A stretch of 64,000 bases of DNA from the NCBI GenBank assembly GCA_964538085.1, contig CAZIDF010000013.1, positions 32,320 through 96,319 of the forward strand, read 5' to 3'. Positions 9,385-16,522 of this stretch are shown here, piece after piece. The notes under the pieces were generated by a model. That model was not told the origin of the DNA, did no database searches, and saw only the letters and a list, made by a program, of their open reading frames with translations. How positions within the stretch are numbered: position 1 is the stretch's first letter; the number at the start of each line of letters is the position of its first letter. A program made the translations under genes and the position numbers. This DNA comes from G020348385 sp964538085. GTDB taxonomy: Bacteria; Acidobacteriota; Aminicenantia; Aminicenantales; Aminicenantaceae.

Positions 9385-10296
9385 TCATTTGTTCACAACA
9401 TAAACAGGAAGCTTTATCTGAAATATCGTCCTTTTTCCCATTTCACTATCCACAGTGATAAAACCGTTGTGTTCCTGTATGATTCGATGAACAATCGATA
9501 ATCCGAGTCCCGAACCATATTCTTTTCGAGTAAAGAACGGATCAAAAATCCGCGAGCAATCCGATGGAGAAATTCCCTCTCCTGTATCTGATATTTTCAC
9601 TTCTATCAAGTTCTGTATATCCAAAGTACCCGTGGATATCACCAATTCTCCTCCCTTCGGCATGGCCCAAAGAGCGTTATCTAAAAGATTCAAAAAAACT
9701 AGCTCCATCAAATCTTTGTCAATTTTCACAAACGACAAGGGATGGAAATAATTTTTCATAACTTTTATTTTTTGAACAATACACCTAATTTTCACCAGAC
9801 CAAGCACACGGTCCAAAATCTTGTGGATATCACATTTTTGAAATTTTGGTTCATTAGGCCGCGCAAATAACATGAGATCTGAGGCAATTCTGTTTAGCTT
9901 CTCCACTTTATCTAAAACAGCCTCTGTAAATTCTCTTCTCTCATCCTCAGGATTAAACTTATTATGCAAATGTTGGACGGACATCCCGATTACATTCAAG
10001 CAACTCCTGATTTCATGAGCAATTCCTGCAGCCAGGCCACCCGCTAAATTCAATTTTTCTTTTTCGATTAATTCTTTTTGGGCCTTTCTCAGTTCTTTAT
10101 AAGCTGAATCCAATTCATCGATAAAACTTCGAGTTTCTTGTTCCAACTCCTTAAGTTTTTTCTCTTTTCCAAACAACTTTTTCTTCAAATTCTCGATGGA
10201 TTCAATTTTGAGAGTTTTGACGTCGCTTTCAATTATCATTTTTTTGTCTTTAGGTCTGAAATATTTAGGTTTTGGCAGGCTACCGCCGGTGGGCAT
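9385..10296 (-). CDS. Soluble histidine kinase, probable partner of the sigma-54 activator
   Basis: A 303-residue NtrB/AtoS-like kinase with no sensor domain. Residues 25-82 are a coiled coil, then a DHp domain with His94 (GIAHEIRSCLNVIG) and a HATPase domain (N-box LNLLDNALWAM, DTGEGISP, GSGLGLSIV). The H-box reads HEIRSCL where HEIRNPL is usual, yet the histidine and glutamate are kept. Without a membrane or PAS domain it must sense through its coiled coil or a partner. The neighbouring miniprotein (9235-9354) is a candidate. Met20 (10239) is an alternative start, and neither start has a strong ribosome-binding site. Gene order kinase-miniprotein-activator suggests one operon. Confidence 0.92.
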   Translation of the reverse strand: MPTGGSLPKPKYFRPKDKKMIIESDVKTLKIESIENLKKKLFGKEKKLKELEQETRSFIDELDSAYKELRKAQKELIEKEKLNLAGGLAAGIAHEIRSCLNVIGMSVQHLHNKFNPEDERREFTEAVLDKVEKLNRIASDLMLFARPNEPKFQKCDIHKILDRVLGLVKIRCIVQKIKVMKNYFHPLSFVKIDKDLMELVFLNLLDNALWAMPKGGELVISTGTLDIQNLIEVKISDTGEGISPSDCSRIFDPFFTRKEYGSGLGLSIVHRIIQEHNGFITVDSEMGKRTIFQIKLPVYVVNK

Positions 10297-10430
10297 TTTG
10301 GGCTAAATTTTCATTTTTCTGCTTTCCGCTCGAAAATGTCTATCTCAGCTTGATTCCAAAGGAATTATGAATCCGACTTTGATCTTTCGTTTTTTTCCAT
10401 CCCGATTTTTCTTTGGAAACGGTGTTGTAA

Positions 10431-10446
10431 TCCAAGCTTCATGCCA
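10431..10446 (-). promoter_or_regulatory. Weak sigma-54-like promoter upstream of the kinase gene
   Basis: The minus strand reads TGGCAT-GAAGC-TTGGA. The -24 element matches, but the -12 element has TTGG for TTGC, so this is a weaker candidate. It lies 135 bases upstream of the kinase start, and a perfect dyad (10564-10583) is about 140 bases further upstream. If real it would autoregulate the kinase-activator operon. Confidence 0.35.
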
Positions 10447-10563
10447 TTTATTATCGAAGGAATACGCAACAAATCTAATTCTATTATTATCATATAGTTA
10501 GAGAGTAATATAATTTTATTGATTCTTTTACTTGGAATATTTTCCCAATTTTTTCCTTATAAA

Positions 10564-10583
10564 TTATGGCTTTTTTTCCATAA
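10564..10583. promoter_or_regulatory. Enhancer-like dyad TTATGG-N8-CCATAA, copy 1
   Basis: A perfect 6+6 inverted repeat with spacer CTTTTTTT. It occupies the 620-base intergenic region between two kinase genes, which otherwise contains no gene that I can support. The same half-sites and spacing recur 84 bases away. The position suits activator binding for either flanking promoter candidate. Confidence 0.55.
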
Positions 10584-10647
10584 CTTTTAATGCAATGAGC
10601 TGACCGGGAATTGCTTCACCACGAACGCAACGGAGGAGAGGTGTTTA

Positions 10648-10667
10648 TTATGGATTTACATCCATAA
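10648..10667. promoter_or_regulatory. Enhancer-like dyad TTATGG-N8-CCATAA, copy 2
   Basis: The half-sites match copy 1. Here the symmetry extends to nine bases per arm (ATTATGGAT-TTAC-ATCCATAAT, 10647-10668). Its centre is about 150 bases upstream of the -12 element of the consensus sigma-54 promoter at 10796-10811, the classical spacing of an NtrC-type upstream activating site. Confidence 0.6.
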
Positions 10668-10795
10668 TATTCTTGAATTTTGAAGAAATCACGATTGAAT
10701 TTTATTCAACTGACCGGAATTTAAAAAGTCATAACTAGTTGAAATAGAAAGAATTATAATCTTTTTTTATTTTTACGGGATAAATTTCTAATTTT

Positions 10796-10811
10796 TGGCA
10801 CTTTTTTTGCA
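10796..10811 (+). promoter_or_regulatory. Consensus sigma-54 promoter
   Basis: The plus strand reads TGGCAC-TTTTT-TTGCA, a perfect match to TGGCAC-N5-TTGCA. Transcription would begin near 10823 and run rightwards, towards and antisense to the 3' end of the kinase gene at 10917-12506. No convincing coding sequence follows, so the product may be a small or antisense RNA. The same 18-base string occurs at 16094-16110. Confidence 0.7.
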
Positions 10812-10845
10812 TGTCAAAAAAATACCATGGGTAAAACTCCTGTTT

Positions 10846-10913
10846 GGCTGGCTGGGCAGGATACCCCTCCTTTTGTCCCTTCATCTACCCGGCAAATCCC
10901 CTAACAGCCAGCC
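10846..10913 (+). repeat. Long-range hairpin in the predicted sigma-54 transcript
   Basis: GGCTGGCTG (10846-10854) pairs perfectly with CAGCCAGCC (10905-10913) across a 50-base loop. It lies about 25 bases after the predicted start of the sigma-54 transcript and ends three bases before the stop codon of the convergent kinase gene. No T-tract follows on the plus strand, so it is not a standard terminator. A structured small RNA is one reading. Confidence 0.4.
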
Positions 10914-10916
10914 TTC

Positions 10917-12506
10917 TCACCCTTGATTAATCGGAAGTGTGACAGTGAAAGTCGTTCTCTTATCGACTTCACTTTCGACCTCTATGGTACCTCCATGTCT
11001 CTTTACGATTGCATAAGACACAGTCAATCCGAGTCCAGTGCCCTGAACCTTACTATCTCTGCCGACGGCTCCTTTTGTCGTAAAAAAAGGCTCAAATACC
11101 TTATCTAAATCCCTCTTTTTTATGCCTTTGCCCGAATCACTAAAGCGTATATCCACATTTTTATTATGGCGCTTTACCTCCACTTCCAGCGTACCTCCCT
11201 TCTCAAACATAGCATCGCGAGCATTTGTGACCATATTTAGAAATACCTGCTGTATTTCTTCTTTATTCGCCTCAACTGGAGGCATCTTATGATATTTCCT
11301 CAAGACATCGATATTTCTCTTTCTCAGCTGGTTTTCAGTCAAAGAAAAAACTGATTCAAGAAGCTCAGGAATATCATGGTGTTTCACCTCAGATATGCCA
11401 GTCCTTGAAAAAGCCAGCAAGTCCTTAATAATTTTGGCGACCCGTTCAGAAGCTTTCAATATGAGATCTATTGCTTCTTCCATATCTTCTATTCTTTTTG
11501 TCTGTTGGGAAAACTCTGCATGCCCCATCATTATCTGAAGGAGATTGTTGAATTCGTGGGCTATTCCGCTGGTCAGTGTTCCAACTCCGGCCATTTTTTC
11601 TGACTGAATAAGCTGTGCTTGAAGTCTTTGTTTTTCTTCCTCTTCCCGCTTACGCTCGGAAATGTCTCTGCCAACGACTTGAATCCCTGATATCTTGCTC
11701 TCACCCTCCAATAAACCCACGTGTATTTCGATCCAACGCAAAGTCCCATCTTTATGAACATACTGAACTTCAACGGGTTTAGGAATCTTTCGTTTTAGCA
11801 GGGAAACAAAAATCTTTAGATATCTTGGGATTTCTTTAACAATCAAAAACGGTAGCTTCGAAAAGTGATTGCCGATGATTTCATCCAGGGAATATCCTGT
11901 GATTTTTGTCATGGCATCATTACATGTCGTGATTGTCCCTTTAGGATTTAGCGACAAGATGACATCAGGCGCTGTCTGCACAATAGTCCTGTATTGCCTT
12001 TCACTTTCTTGCAACGCCTCCTCTGCCCTTTTGCGTTCGGTTATGTCTCTATTGACCGCTTGAAATCCGATTATTTTTTTATTCTTTTTCAAGGGACTGA
12101 CATAAACCTCACCTATGTGACTATTTCCTTCCCTGTCTAGCCACCCAAACTCTAATGGTTTCGGTATCTTAGCACTCATAAGAGAATTCAGAGCTTTTAC
12201 ATCTTTCGGGATATCCTTAGCCCGTAATGTTGGGATTTTCGTGAAATGCCTTCCGATGAAATCCTCTCTGGAATATCCGGTTCTTTCTAAAAGAGCAGGA
12301 TTGATTGATATGATCATGCCTTTTAAATCCACTGTTAGGATGCCGTCCGGAGCCGCTTCGACAATGCTTTTGAACAGCTCTTCTGATTCCTTTATTTTTT
12401 CTTCGTTCAATTTGAGCGTTTTAACAAGCTGCTCCAGCTCGATAATTCTCTGGCGTAATTTGGCTGATTCTACAACAAGCTGTTCCTTTGTTTTGCCCTT
12501 TTTCAT
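10917..12506 (-). CDS. Sensor histidine kinase with two PAS domains
   Basis: A 529-residue cytosolic kinase. An N-terminal coiled coil (5-45) is followed by PAS domains at about 45-160 and 165-290, each ending in the DITERK/DISERK linker. The DHp domain has His317 (LTSGIAHEFNNLLQIM), and the HATPase domain has DSGKGIKKRD and GTGLGLTVS. The HEFNNLLQ type of H-box is shared with the kinases at 13468 and 16523, marking a paralogous subfamily that expanded here. A CheY-like receiver gene (12599-12946) lies 92 bases upstream on the same strand and is a natural phosphate acceptor. The ligand is unknown. Confidence 0.95.
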   Translation of the reverse strand: MKKGKTKEQLVVESAKLRQRIIELEQLVKTLKLNEEKIKESEELFKSIVEAAPDGILTVDLKGMIISINPALLERTGYSREDFIGRHFTKIPTLRAKDIPKDVKALNSLMSAKIPKPLEFGWLDREGNSHIGEVYVSPLKKNKKIIGFQAVNRDITERKRAEEALQESERQYRTIVQTAPDVILSLNPKGTITTCNDAMTKITGYSLDEIIGNHFSKLPFLIVKEIPRYLKIFVSLLKRKIPKPVEVQYVHKDGTLRWIEIHVGLLEGESKISGIQVVGRDISERKREEEEKQRLQAQLIQSEKMAGVGTLTSGIAHEFNNLLQIMMGHAEFSQQTKRIEDMEEAIDLILKASERVAKIIKDLLAFSRTGISEVKHHDIPELLESVFSLTENQLRKRNIDVLRKYHKMPPVEANKEEIQQVFLNMVTNARDAMFEKGGTLEVEVKRHNKNVDIRFSDSGKGIKKRDLDKVFEPFFTTKGAVGRDSKVQGTGLGLTVSYAIVKRHGGTIEVESEVDKRTTFTVTLPINQG

Positions 12507-12598
12507 GCTTCCTCTGAAAAAAGAAGGTTAATAGATTATTATAGACTCCAAGTTCACAATTTTTCAACAAAAATTGACAAAAATTGAGCGGATTAATC

Positions 12599-12946
12599 TT
12601 AATCGGGGAGATATTTCATTACGTTTTCTATTTTGAATGGCTTTTGGAGTATGTCCACTGCACCTCTTTTTTGAACGGATTCCCTTAAATTTCGATCGAT
12701 TAATTTCCCAGTGATGGCAACTACTTTTGACTTCGGAGAAATTTTTTTAATCCTTTTGAGCACTTCAACTGCCGACACCCCCGGCATGACAATATCCAAA
12801 AACACTATGTCAAAATAAGTTTTTTCTAAAAGTCCCAGAGCCTTATATCCGGACAACACACACTCTACTGTGAATCTCTCATGCTCAAGCCACTTCGCAA
12901 ACATACTGCAAATGTCTTCCTCATCATCCACAACCAAAATATTCAT
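12599..12946 (-). CDS. Stand-alone CheY-like receiver
   Basis: A 115-residue single receiver with the acidic pocket VDDEED (residues 6-11), phosphoacceptor Asp51 (FDIVFLDIVMPG), conserved Thr in VVAITGKL and the Lys of DILQKPFK. No output domain is present, so it acts by protein contact or in a phosphorelay. It closely resembles the receiver at 13093-13464 and the C-terminal receiver of the hybrid kinase at 16523-18646, which suggests duplication within the island. The next gene downstream is the double-PAS kinase. Confidence 0.93.
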   Translation of the reverse strand: MNILVVDDEEDICSMFAKWLEHERFTVECVLSGYKALGLLEKTYFDIVFLDIVMPGVSAVEVLKRIKKISPKSKVVAITGKLIDRNLRESVQKRGAVDILQKPFKIENVMKYLPD

Positions 12947-13092
12947 GTGTTTAAATTAATCCACCTCAGATGAGAAATGTCCTCTCGGCAGTACCATCAT
13001 CCTACTTTATAACTTACTAAAAAAAGTCTAGAAGTCAAGCAATTTTGAGAAAATGTCGCATCATGTCACATCTATCGCTTGTGTTTTGTGGG

Positions 13093-13464
13093 CTAATCTT
13101 GATCCGGAAGAAGTTTCATAACATCATCTAGCTTGAAAGGCTTTTGTAAAAAATCAGAGGCACCTTTAAGCTTCAGTTCATTCAGCAAACCGGAATTAAT
13201 CAATTTCCCGGTGATTATCACAACTTTTGTCGACGATGAAATTTCCCTGATTTCTTCCAATATTTCGTGCGTGGGAATTCCCGGCATGACAATATCCAAA
13301 AAAACAAAATCAAAAGTCTCCTGTTTTGCCAAACGAATGGCCTTTTTTCCATCCAAAGCATATTGCACTTTGTGACCCCTCAACGATAGCCATTTGACAA
13401 ACATCTCACAGATCATTTCCTCATCATCGACGATGAGGATGTTCAAATCTTTGGGACTTTCCAT
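13093..13464 (-). CDS. Stand-alone CheY-like receiver
   Basis: A 123-residue single receiver with VDDEE (12-16), phosphoacceptor Asp57 (FDFVFLDIVMPG), a Thr in VVIITGKL and Lys in DFLQKPFK. It begins three bases after the stop of the receiver-PAS-kinase gene, so the two are almost certainly cotranscribed. It is the likely phosphate acceptor of that kinase. It lacks an effector domain. The 146 bases between it and the next receiver gene show nothing that I can identify. Confidence 0.94.
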   Translation of the reverse strand: MESPKDLNILIVDDEEMICEMFVKWLSLRGHKVQYALDGKKAIRLAKQETFDFVFLDIVMPGIPTHEILEEIREISSSTKVVIITGKLINSGLLNELKLKGASDFLQKPFKLDDVMKLLPDQD

Positions 13465-13467
13465 AAT

Positions 13468-14970
13468 CTATTTCTCCACAATTACTTTTTTTGGCTTTAT
13501 CTTGGCCACAGGCATGGTGACCGTAAATGTCGTTCCTTTCCCTTCTTGGCTCTTGGCATCGATCGTTCCCCCATGTCTTTTCACGATTCCGTAGGAAACA
13601 GATAAACCTAGCCCGGTTCCAGGAATATCGCCTTTTCCTATCGCCCCTTTTGTCGTGTAAAAAGGTTCAAATATCCTGCTCAGATTTTCTTTTTTTATTC
13701 CAACTCCTGTATCTGTGAAACTAATATTGACTCTATTCCGATTCCGTTTCGTCTCGATTTTCAGCTTTCCCCCTTTTGGGAACATCGCATCACGGGCATT
13801 CGTGATCAAATTCAAGAACATCTGCTGCATCTCCCCCTTATTCACTTCCATTTGGGGAGCCTTCTGAAACTTTCTCACAATTTCTATATTGCGTTTCTTG
13901 AAATGCTCTTCCGTAAGCAACAGAACGGAATCTATCAACTCATCGATGTTTACACGCTTTTTTCTCGTGCTCTCATCAACACTCGAGAATGTCAGCAAGT
14001 CCTTGATGATTTTGGCTGCTTTTTGGGCATAGGATGTCACAATGTTTAAAGCTTCGTCGATGTCTTCTTGTTTTTTTGTTCTCTGTGCGAACTCCACATG
14101 CCCCTCGATTATCTGAAGGATGTTGTTGAACTCATGGGCAATCCCTCCTGCAAGAGTTCCGATTCCAGCCATTTTTACAGAATGAGCTAGTTGTTGATGA
14201 AGCATATCTTTTTCCTCTTCTGCCTTCTTGCGCTCGGTTATATCCCTCATGTATAAACGAGTTCCGATAACCTCGTCTCCTTTTTTATGAATAACTGCAT
14301 CTAATTCTAAGTATCTTATCGAACCATCTTTCCTGATTCCTCTAAACACATATCTTGAAGAAACACTTTTCCCTTGAACGCAGTCTTTATGGAATTTTGC
14401 GACCATTTTAATATCATCAGGATGAACGAGAGACTTGATTGATTGTTTTTTGATTTCCTTGATGGAATATCCAAACAACTCTGCGGCCTTTTCATTAGAG
14501 TATAGAATTGTTCCCTCAATATCATCGATCAAGATACCAATCCTAGCTTTTTCGACTACCTCTCTATACTGCTCGCTTTCTTTTAACTCGAGCTCCAGAT
14601 CGCGTCTCAAGAGCGCCATTTCGATGGTCGAGAATAGATCCTTTTCTTCAATGGGTTTGTGTATGTACCCATAGGGCGCCGTTTTTTTTGCCCGCTCCAA
14701 GGTGGCTTTATTTGTTAAAGCTGTGATATAGATGATCGGGATATCTGAAAGCGATCGAATTTGTCGAGCTGCCTCTATCCCATCTATCTCGCCTTTTAAT
14801 TTAATATCCATTAATACGAGATCGGGTTTTTCCTTCTTCGCCTCCTTAACAGCTTCTTCTCCAGAAGGAACGATGGAAGAAACAGGATAGCCCAGAAACT
14901 CCAAAGTTGTTTGGATGGCTTCGGCCGTAATCCTCTCATCCTCAACGATTAAAATTTTTGTCTTTGTCAT
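13468..14970 (-). CDS. Receiver-PAS-histidine kinase
   Basis: About 500 residues from ATG 14970, chosen because the receiver starts at once and AGGAG lies upstream. A 7-codon N-terminal extension to 14991 is possible. Residues 3-120 are a receiver with Asp55 (LVLMDIKLKG), 135-250 a PAS domain, then a DHp domain with His279 (LAGGIAHEFNNILQII) and a HATPase domain (DTGVGIKKEN, GTGLGLSVS). An N-terminal receiver suggests that another kinase controls its activity. The CheY-like gene follows three bases downstream. No membrane segment is present. Confidence 0.94.
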   Translation of the reverse strand: MTKTKILIVEDERITAEAIQTTLEFLGYPVSSIVPSGEEAVKEAKKEKPDLVLMDIKLKGEIDGIEAARQIRSLSDIPIIYITALTNKATLERAKKTAPYGYIHKPIEEKDLFSTIEMALLRRDLELELKESEQYREVVEKARIGILIDDIEGTILYSNEKAAELFGYSIKEIKKQSIKSLVHPDDIKMVAKFHKDCVQGKSVSSRYVFRGIRKDGSIRYLELDAVIHKKGDEVIGTRLYMRDITERKKAEEEKDMLHQQLAHSVKMAGIGTLAGGIAHEFNNILQIIEGHVEFAQRTKKQEDIDEALNIVTSYAQKAAKIIKDLLTFSSVDESTRKKRVNIDELIDSVLLLTEEHFKKRNIEIVRKFQKAPQMEVNKGEMQQMFLNLITNARDAMFPKGGKLKIETKRNRNRVNISFTDTGVGIKKENLSRIFEPFYTTKGAIGKGDIPGTGLGLSVSYGIVKRHGGTIDAKSQEGKGTTFTVTMPVAKIKPKKVIVEK

Positions 14971-15059
14971 GAATACCCAATCTCCTAACAATCAGCTTTC
15001 ACACCATACCTACAAACTTATATGTATACTATAAACTGAATACAATCATCAATAATATA

Positions 15060-15584
15060 TTGTCGTTCTTTTGCTACAATAATTTATCATCCCTAAAGAG
15101 GATATTGGGGGTGATTTCATTTAGATTTTCTTTCGATCAATCGATCATTAACTTTAAAAAGCTTTTCCGGGGACTGGAGGATGTCCTTATCTTCTCGGTG
15201 GATAATCTCAAAGGCATCTCGGAGGCCATAGAGGCTGTTTTCCCTCAGGCTGAAGTCCAGAAGTGTATCATCTATCAGATCCGTAACTCCCTGCGGTATG
15301 TCTCCTGGAAGAAGAACTGGGGTGAGATTGCCACCTTTTTCAAGTATCCCCCGGAGATCCGTACGCTGATCTATACGAGAAATCCTATTGAGAGCCTGCA
15401 CCGGCAGATCAAAATTGTGGCCAAGAACAAATCAAGCTTTCCTAATGAGCAGGCTTTGACCAAACTGGTTTACCTGGCCGTGGAGGAGGCAGCAAGAAAA
15501 TGGACAATGCGACATCGAGATTGGGCTATGATACACTCACAGCTGATGATCTTTTTTGAAGACCGTTTGGGAAAATATGTTTAA
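15060..15584 (+). pseudogene. Degenerate IS256-family (mutator) transposase
   Basis: The open frame encodes 174 residues that align with the C-terminal half of IS256 transposases: a DxLKG motif (VDNLKGISEAIEAVFPQ), the Cys/His region (KCIIYQIRNSLRYVSW) and the IESL motif (YTRNPIESLHRQIK). The N-terminal half, with the first catalytic Asp, is missing. The segment joining VSWKK to WGEIATFF is also lost, an internal deletion of roughly 50-60 residues compared with the family. The copy cannot be active. It sits inside remains of a hybrid-kinase gene, and no matching left end was found. Confidence 0.85.
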
Positions 15585-15593
15585 ATGCAAAAA

Positions 15594-15624
15594 AGGAGTT
15601 TACGCAGAAAATCGGACACTCCCC
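15594..15624. repeat. Putative right end of the IS256-like element
   Basis: Ten bases after the transposase stop, GGAGTTTACGCAG followed by AAATCGGACACTCC resembles the terminal inverted repeats of IS256 elements, which commonly carry TTTACACA and a GGACA core. It also marks the point where similarity to a receiver domain begins on the opposite strand. The left repeat was not located. Confidence 0.5.
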
Positions 15625-15809
15625 TTTTCCGGCTCAAGAGGTTTGCTGACATAAGCATCCATGCCTGCCTCAAGACAGTGTTCCTCGTCTCCCTTCATGG
15701 CATGGGCCATCATGGCAACAATCGGGACATGCATTTTTGTCCTTTTCTCCCTTTTTCTGATTGCAGCGGTAGCTTAAAAGCCGTTCATTCTGGGCATCTC
15801 GATATCCAT
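15600..15809 (-). pseudogene. Receiver-domain remnant of a hybrid histidine kinase
   Basis: The minus-strand frame from 15809 reads MDIEMPRMNGF, an in-frame TAA, then ATAAIRKREKRT, followed by IVAMMAHAMKGDEEHC and GMDAYVSKPLEP. This is the classical C-terminal receiver of hybrid kinases (normally IIAMTAHAMKGDRERCLEAGMD). The phosphoacceptor Asp and switch Lys are recognisable, but the stop codon replaces the residue after NGF and no upstream gene remains. Similarity ends exactly at the transposon end (about 15625), so the element appears to have inserted into this gene, after which both decayed. Confidence 0.8.
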
Positions 15810-16095
15810 TATACGCGCTTTTTTATTGCAAAAAAGATGCCATTATCAAAAATCTGAAGAAGCGCAGATCAGATTTTTTTTAATCCATTTATTTTCAATA
15901 ATATAAGCAAAATCGAGGATAAAGGTAAATAACTTTGGCATCCAATATTAAGAAAATAATTCCATACTTCTAGAATTTTGACCATAGATTAAGATTAAAT
16001 AAATACTTTCTTTCCTATTCTCTTTTTCTCTTCAAATTGTTGATAATAATAAAATTAAAATTATTTTCTATATTTACTTCCTTCATTTTTAATTT

Positions 16096-16111
16096 TGGCA
16101 CTTTTTTTGCT
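16096..16111 (+). promoter_or_regulatory. Consensus sigma-54 promoter
   Basis: TGGCAC-TTTTT-TTGCT on the plus strand matches the sigma-54 consensus, and the flanks TTTTGGCACTTTTTTTGC are identical to the promoter at 10796. It lies 107 bases upstream of the first of two tiny ORFs leading to the miniprotein at 16218. I found no TTATGG-N8-CCATAA dyad within 250 bases upstream. Confidence 0.75.
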
Positions 16112-16217
16112 TTATAAACTGTTGGTATTGATCTATTCATTCTGAGTATTAGGAGGTGGGAAATATATCAGTCTAAAAGGCCTATGAAAGACAGGAGCTA
16201 ACTATGGAGAATTGCTA

Positions 16218-16397
16218 ATGTCAGACGCAATCACCATAATCATCGTCGTTATAGTTGTAATAGTTGTTAATAGAATAAGGCATGATCAAAAAAAAATATG
16301 TAACTCAATGAGCAAAAACGCTCGCAGACAAAGACCTGAAATTAAAGTTATAAAAGATAAAAAAATTGAAAATAATAAATTAGAAGAACCCATATGA
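16218..16397 (+). CDS. Single-helix membrane miniprotein with charged tail
   Basis: A 59-residue protein starting at ATG 16218. Residues 5-18 are an unusually pure Ile/Val helix (ITIIIVVIVVIVV), followed by a long basic cytosolic tail. It is the only intact plus-strand gene in the signalling island and stands directly downstream of a consensus sigma-54 promoter. Its start overlaps the stop of a four-codon ORF (MENC, 16204-16218, TAATG), which has its own AGGAG. That ORF is in turn preceded by a five-codon ORF (MKDRS, 16184-16201). This suggests translation by coupling. Function unknown; compare the miniproteins at 7316-7471 and 9235-9354. Confidence 0.7.
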   Translation: MSDAITIIIVVIVVIVVNRIRHDQKKICNSMSKNARRQRPEIKVIKDKKIENNKLEEPI

Positions 16398-16522
16398 GAC
16401 TCTAGGAAATCTGGGACTGTAACACTTACGCCTCCTCCATTTCAACAATCCCAGGATTAGCATCTTTCTAGAACTCGCGGAATCTCTCGTAATGCTCTAT
16501 GTTTCTCCTTTTCTCTAATTCA

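Noticed and set aside
9194..9388. 64-residue frame overlapping the miniprotein at 9235-9354
   Set aside because: It has no ribosome-binding site and no recognisable features, while the overlapping 39-codon frame has a perfect AGGAGG and a clear membrane helix.
10828..10905. 25-codon frame (MGKTPVWLAGQD start) after the sigma-54 promoter
   Set aside because: No ribosome-binding site and no hydrophobic or other coding pattern; the region is better explained as structured RNA.
15585..15857. 90-residue plus-strand frame
   Set aside because: It is the shadow of the receiver-domain relic on the minus strand.
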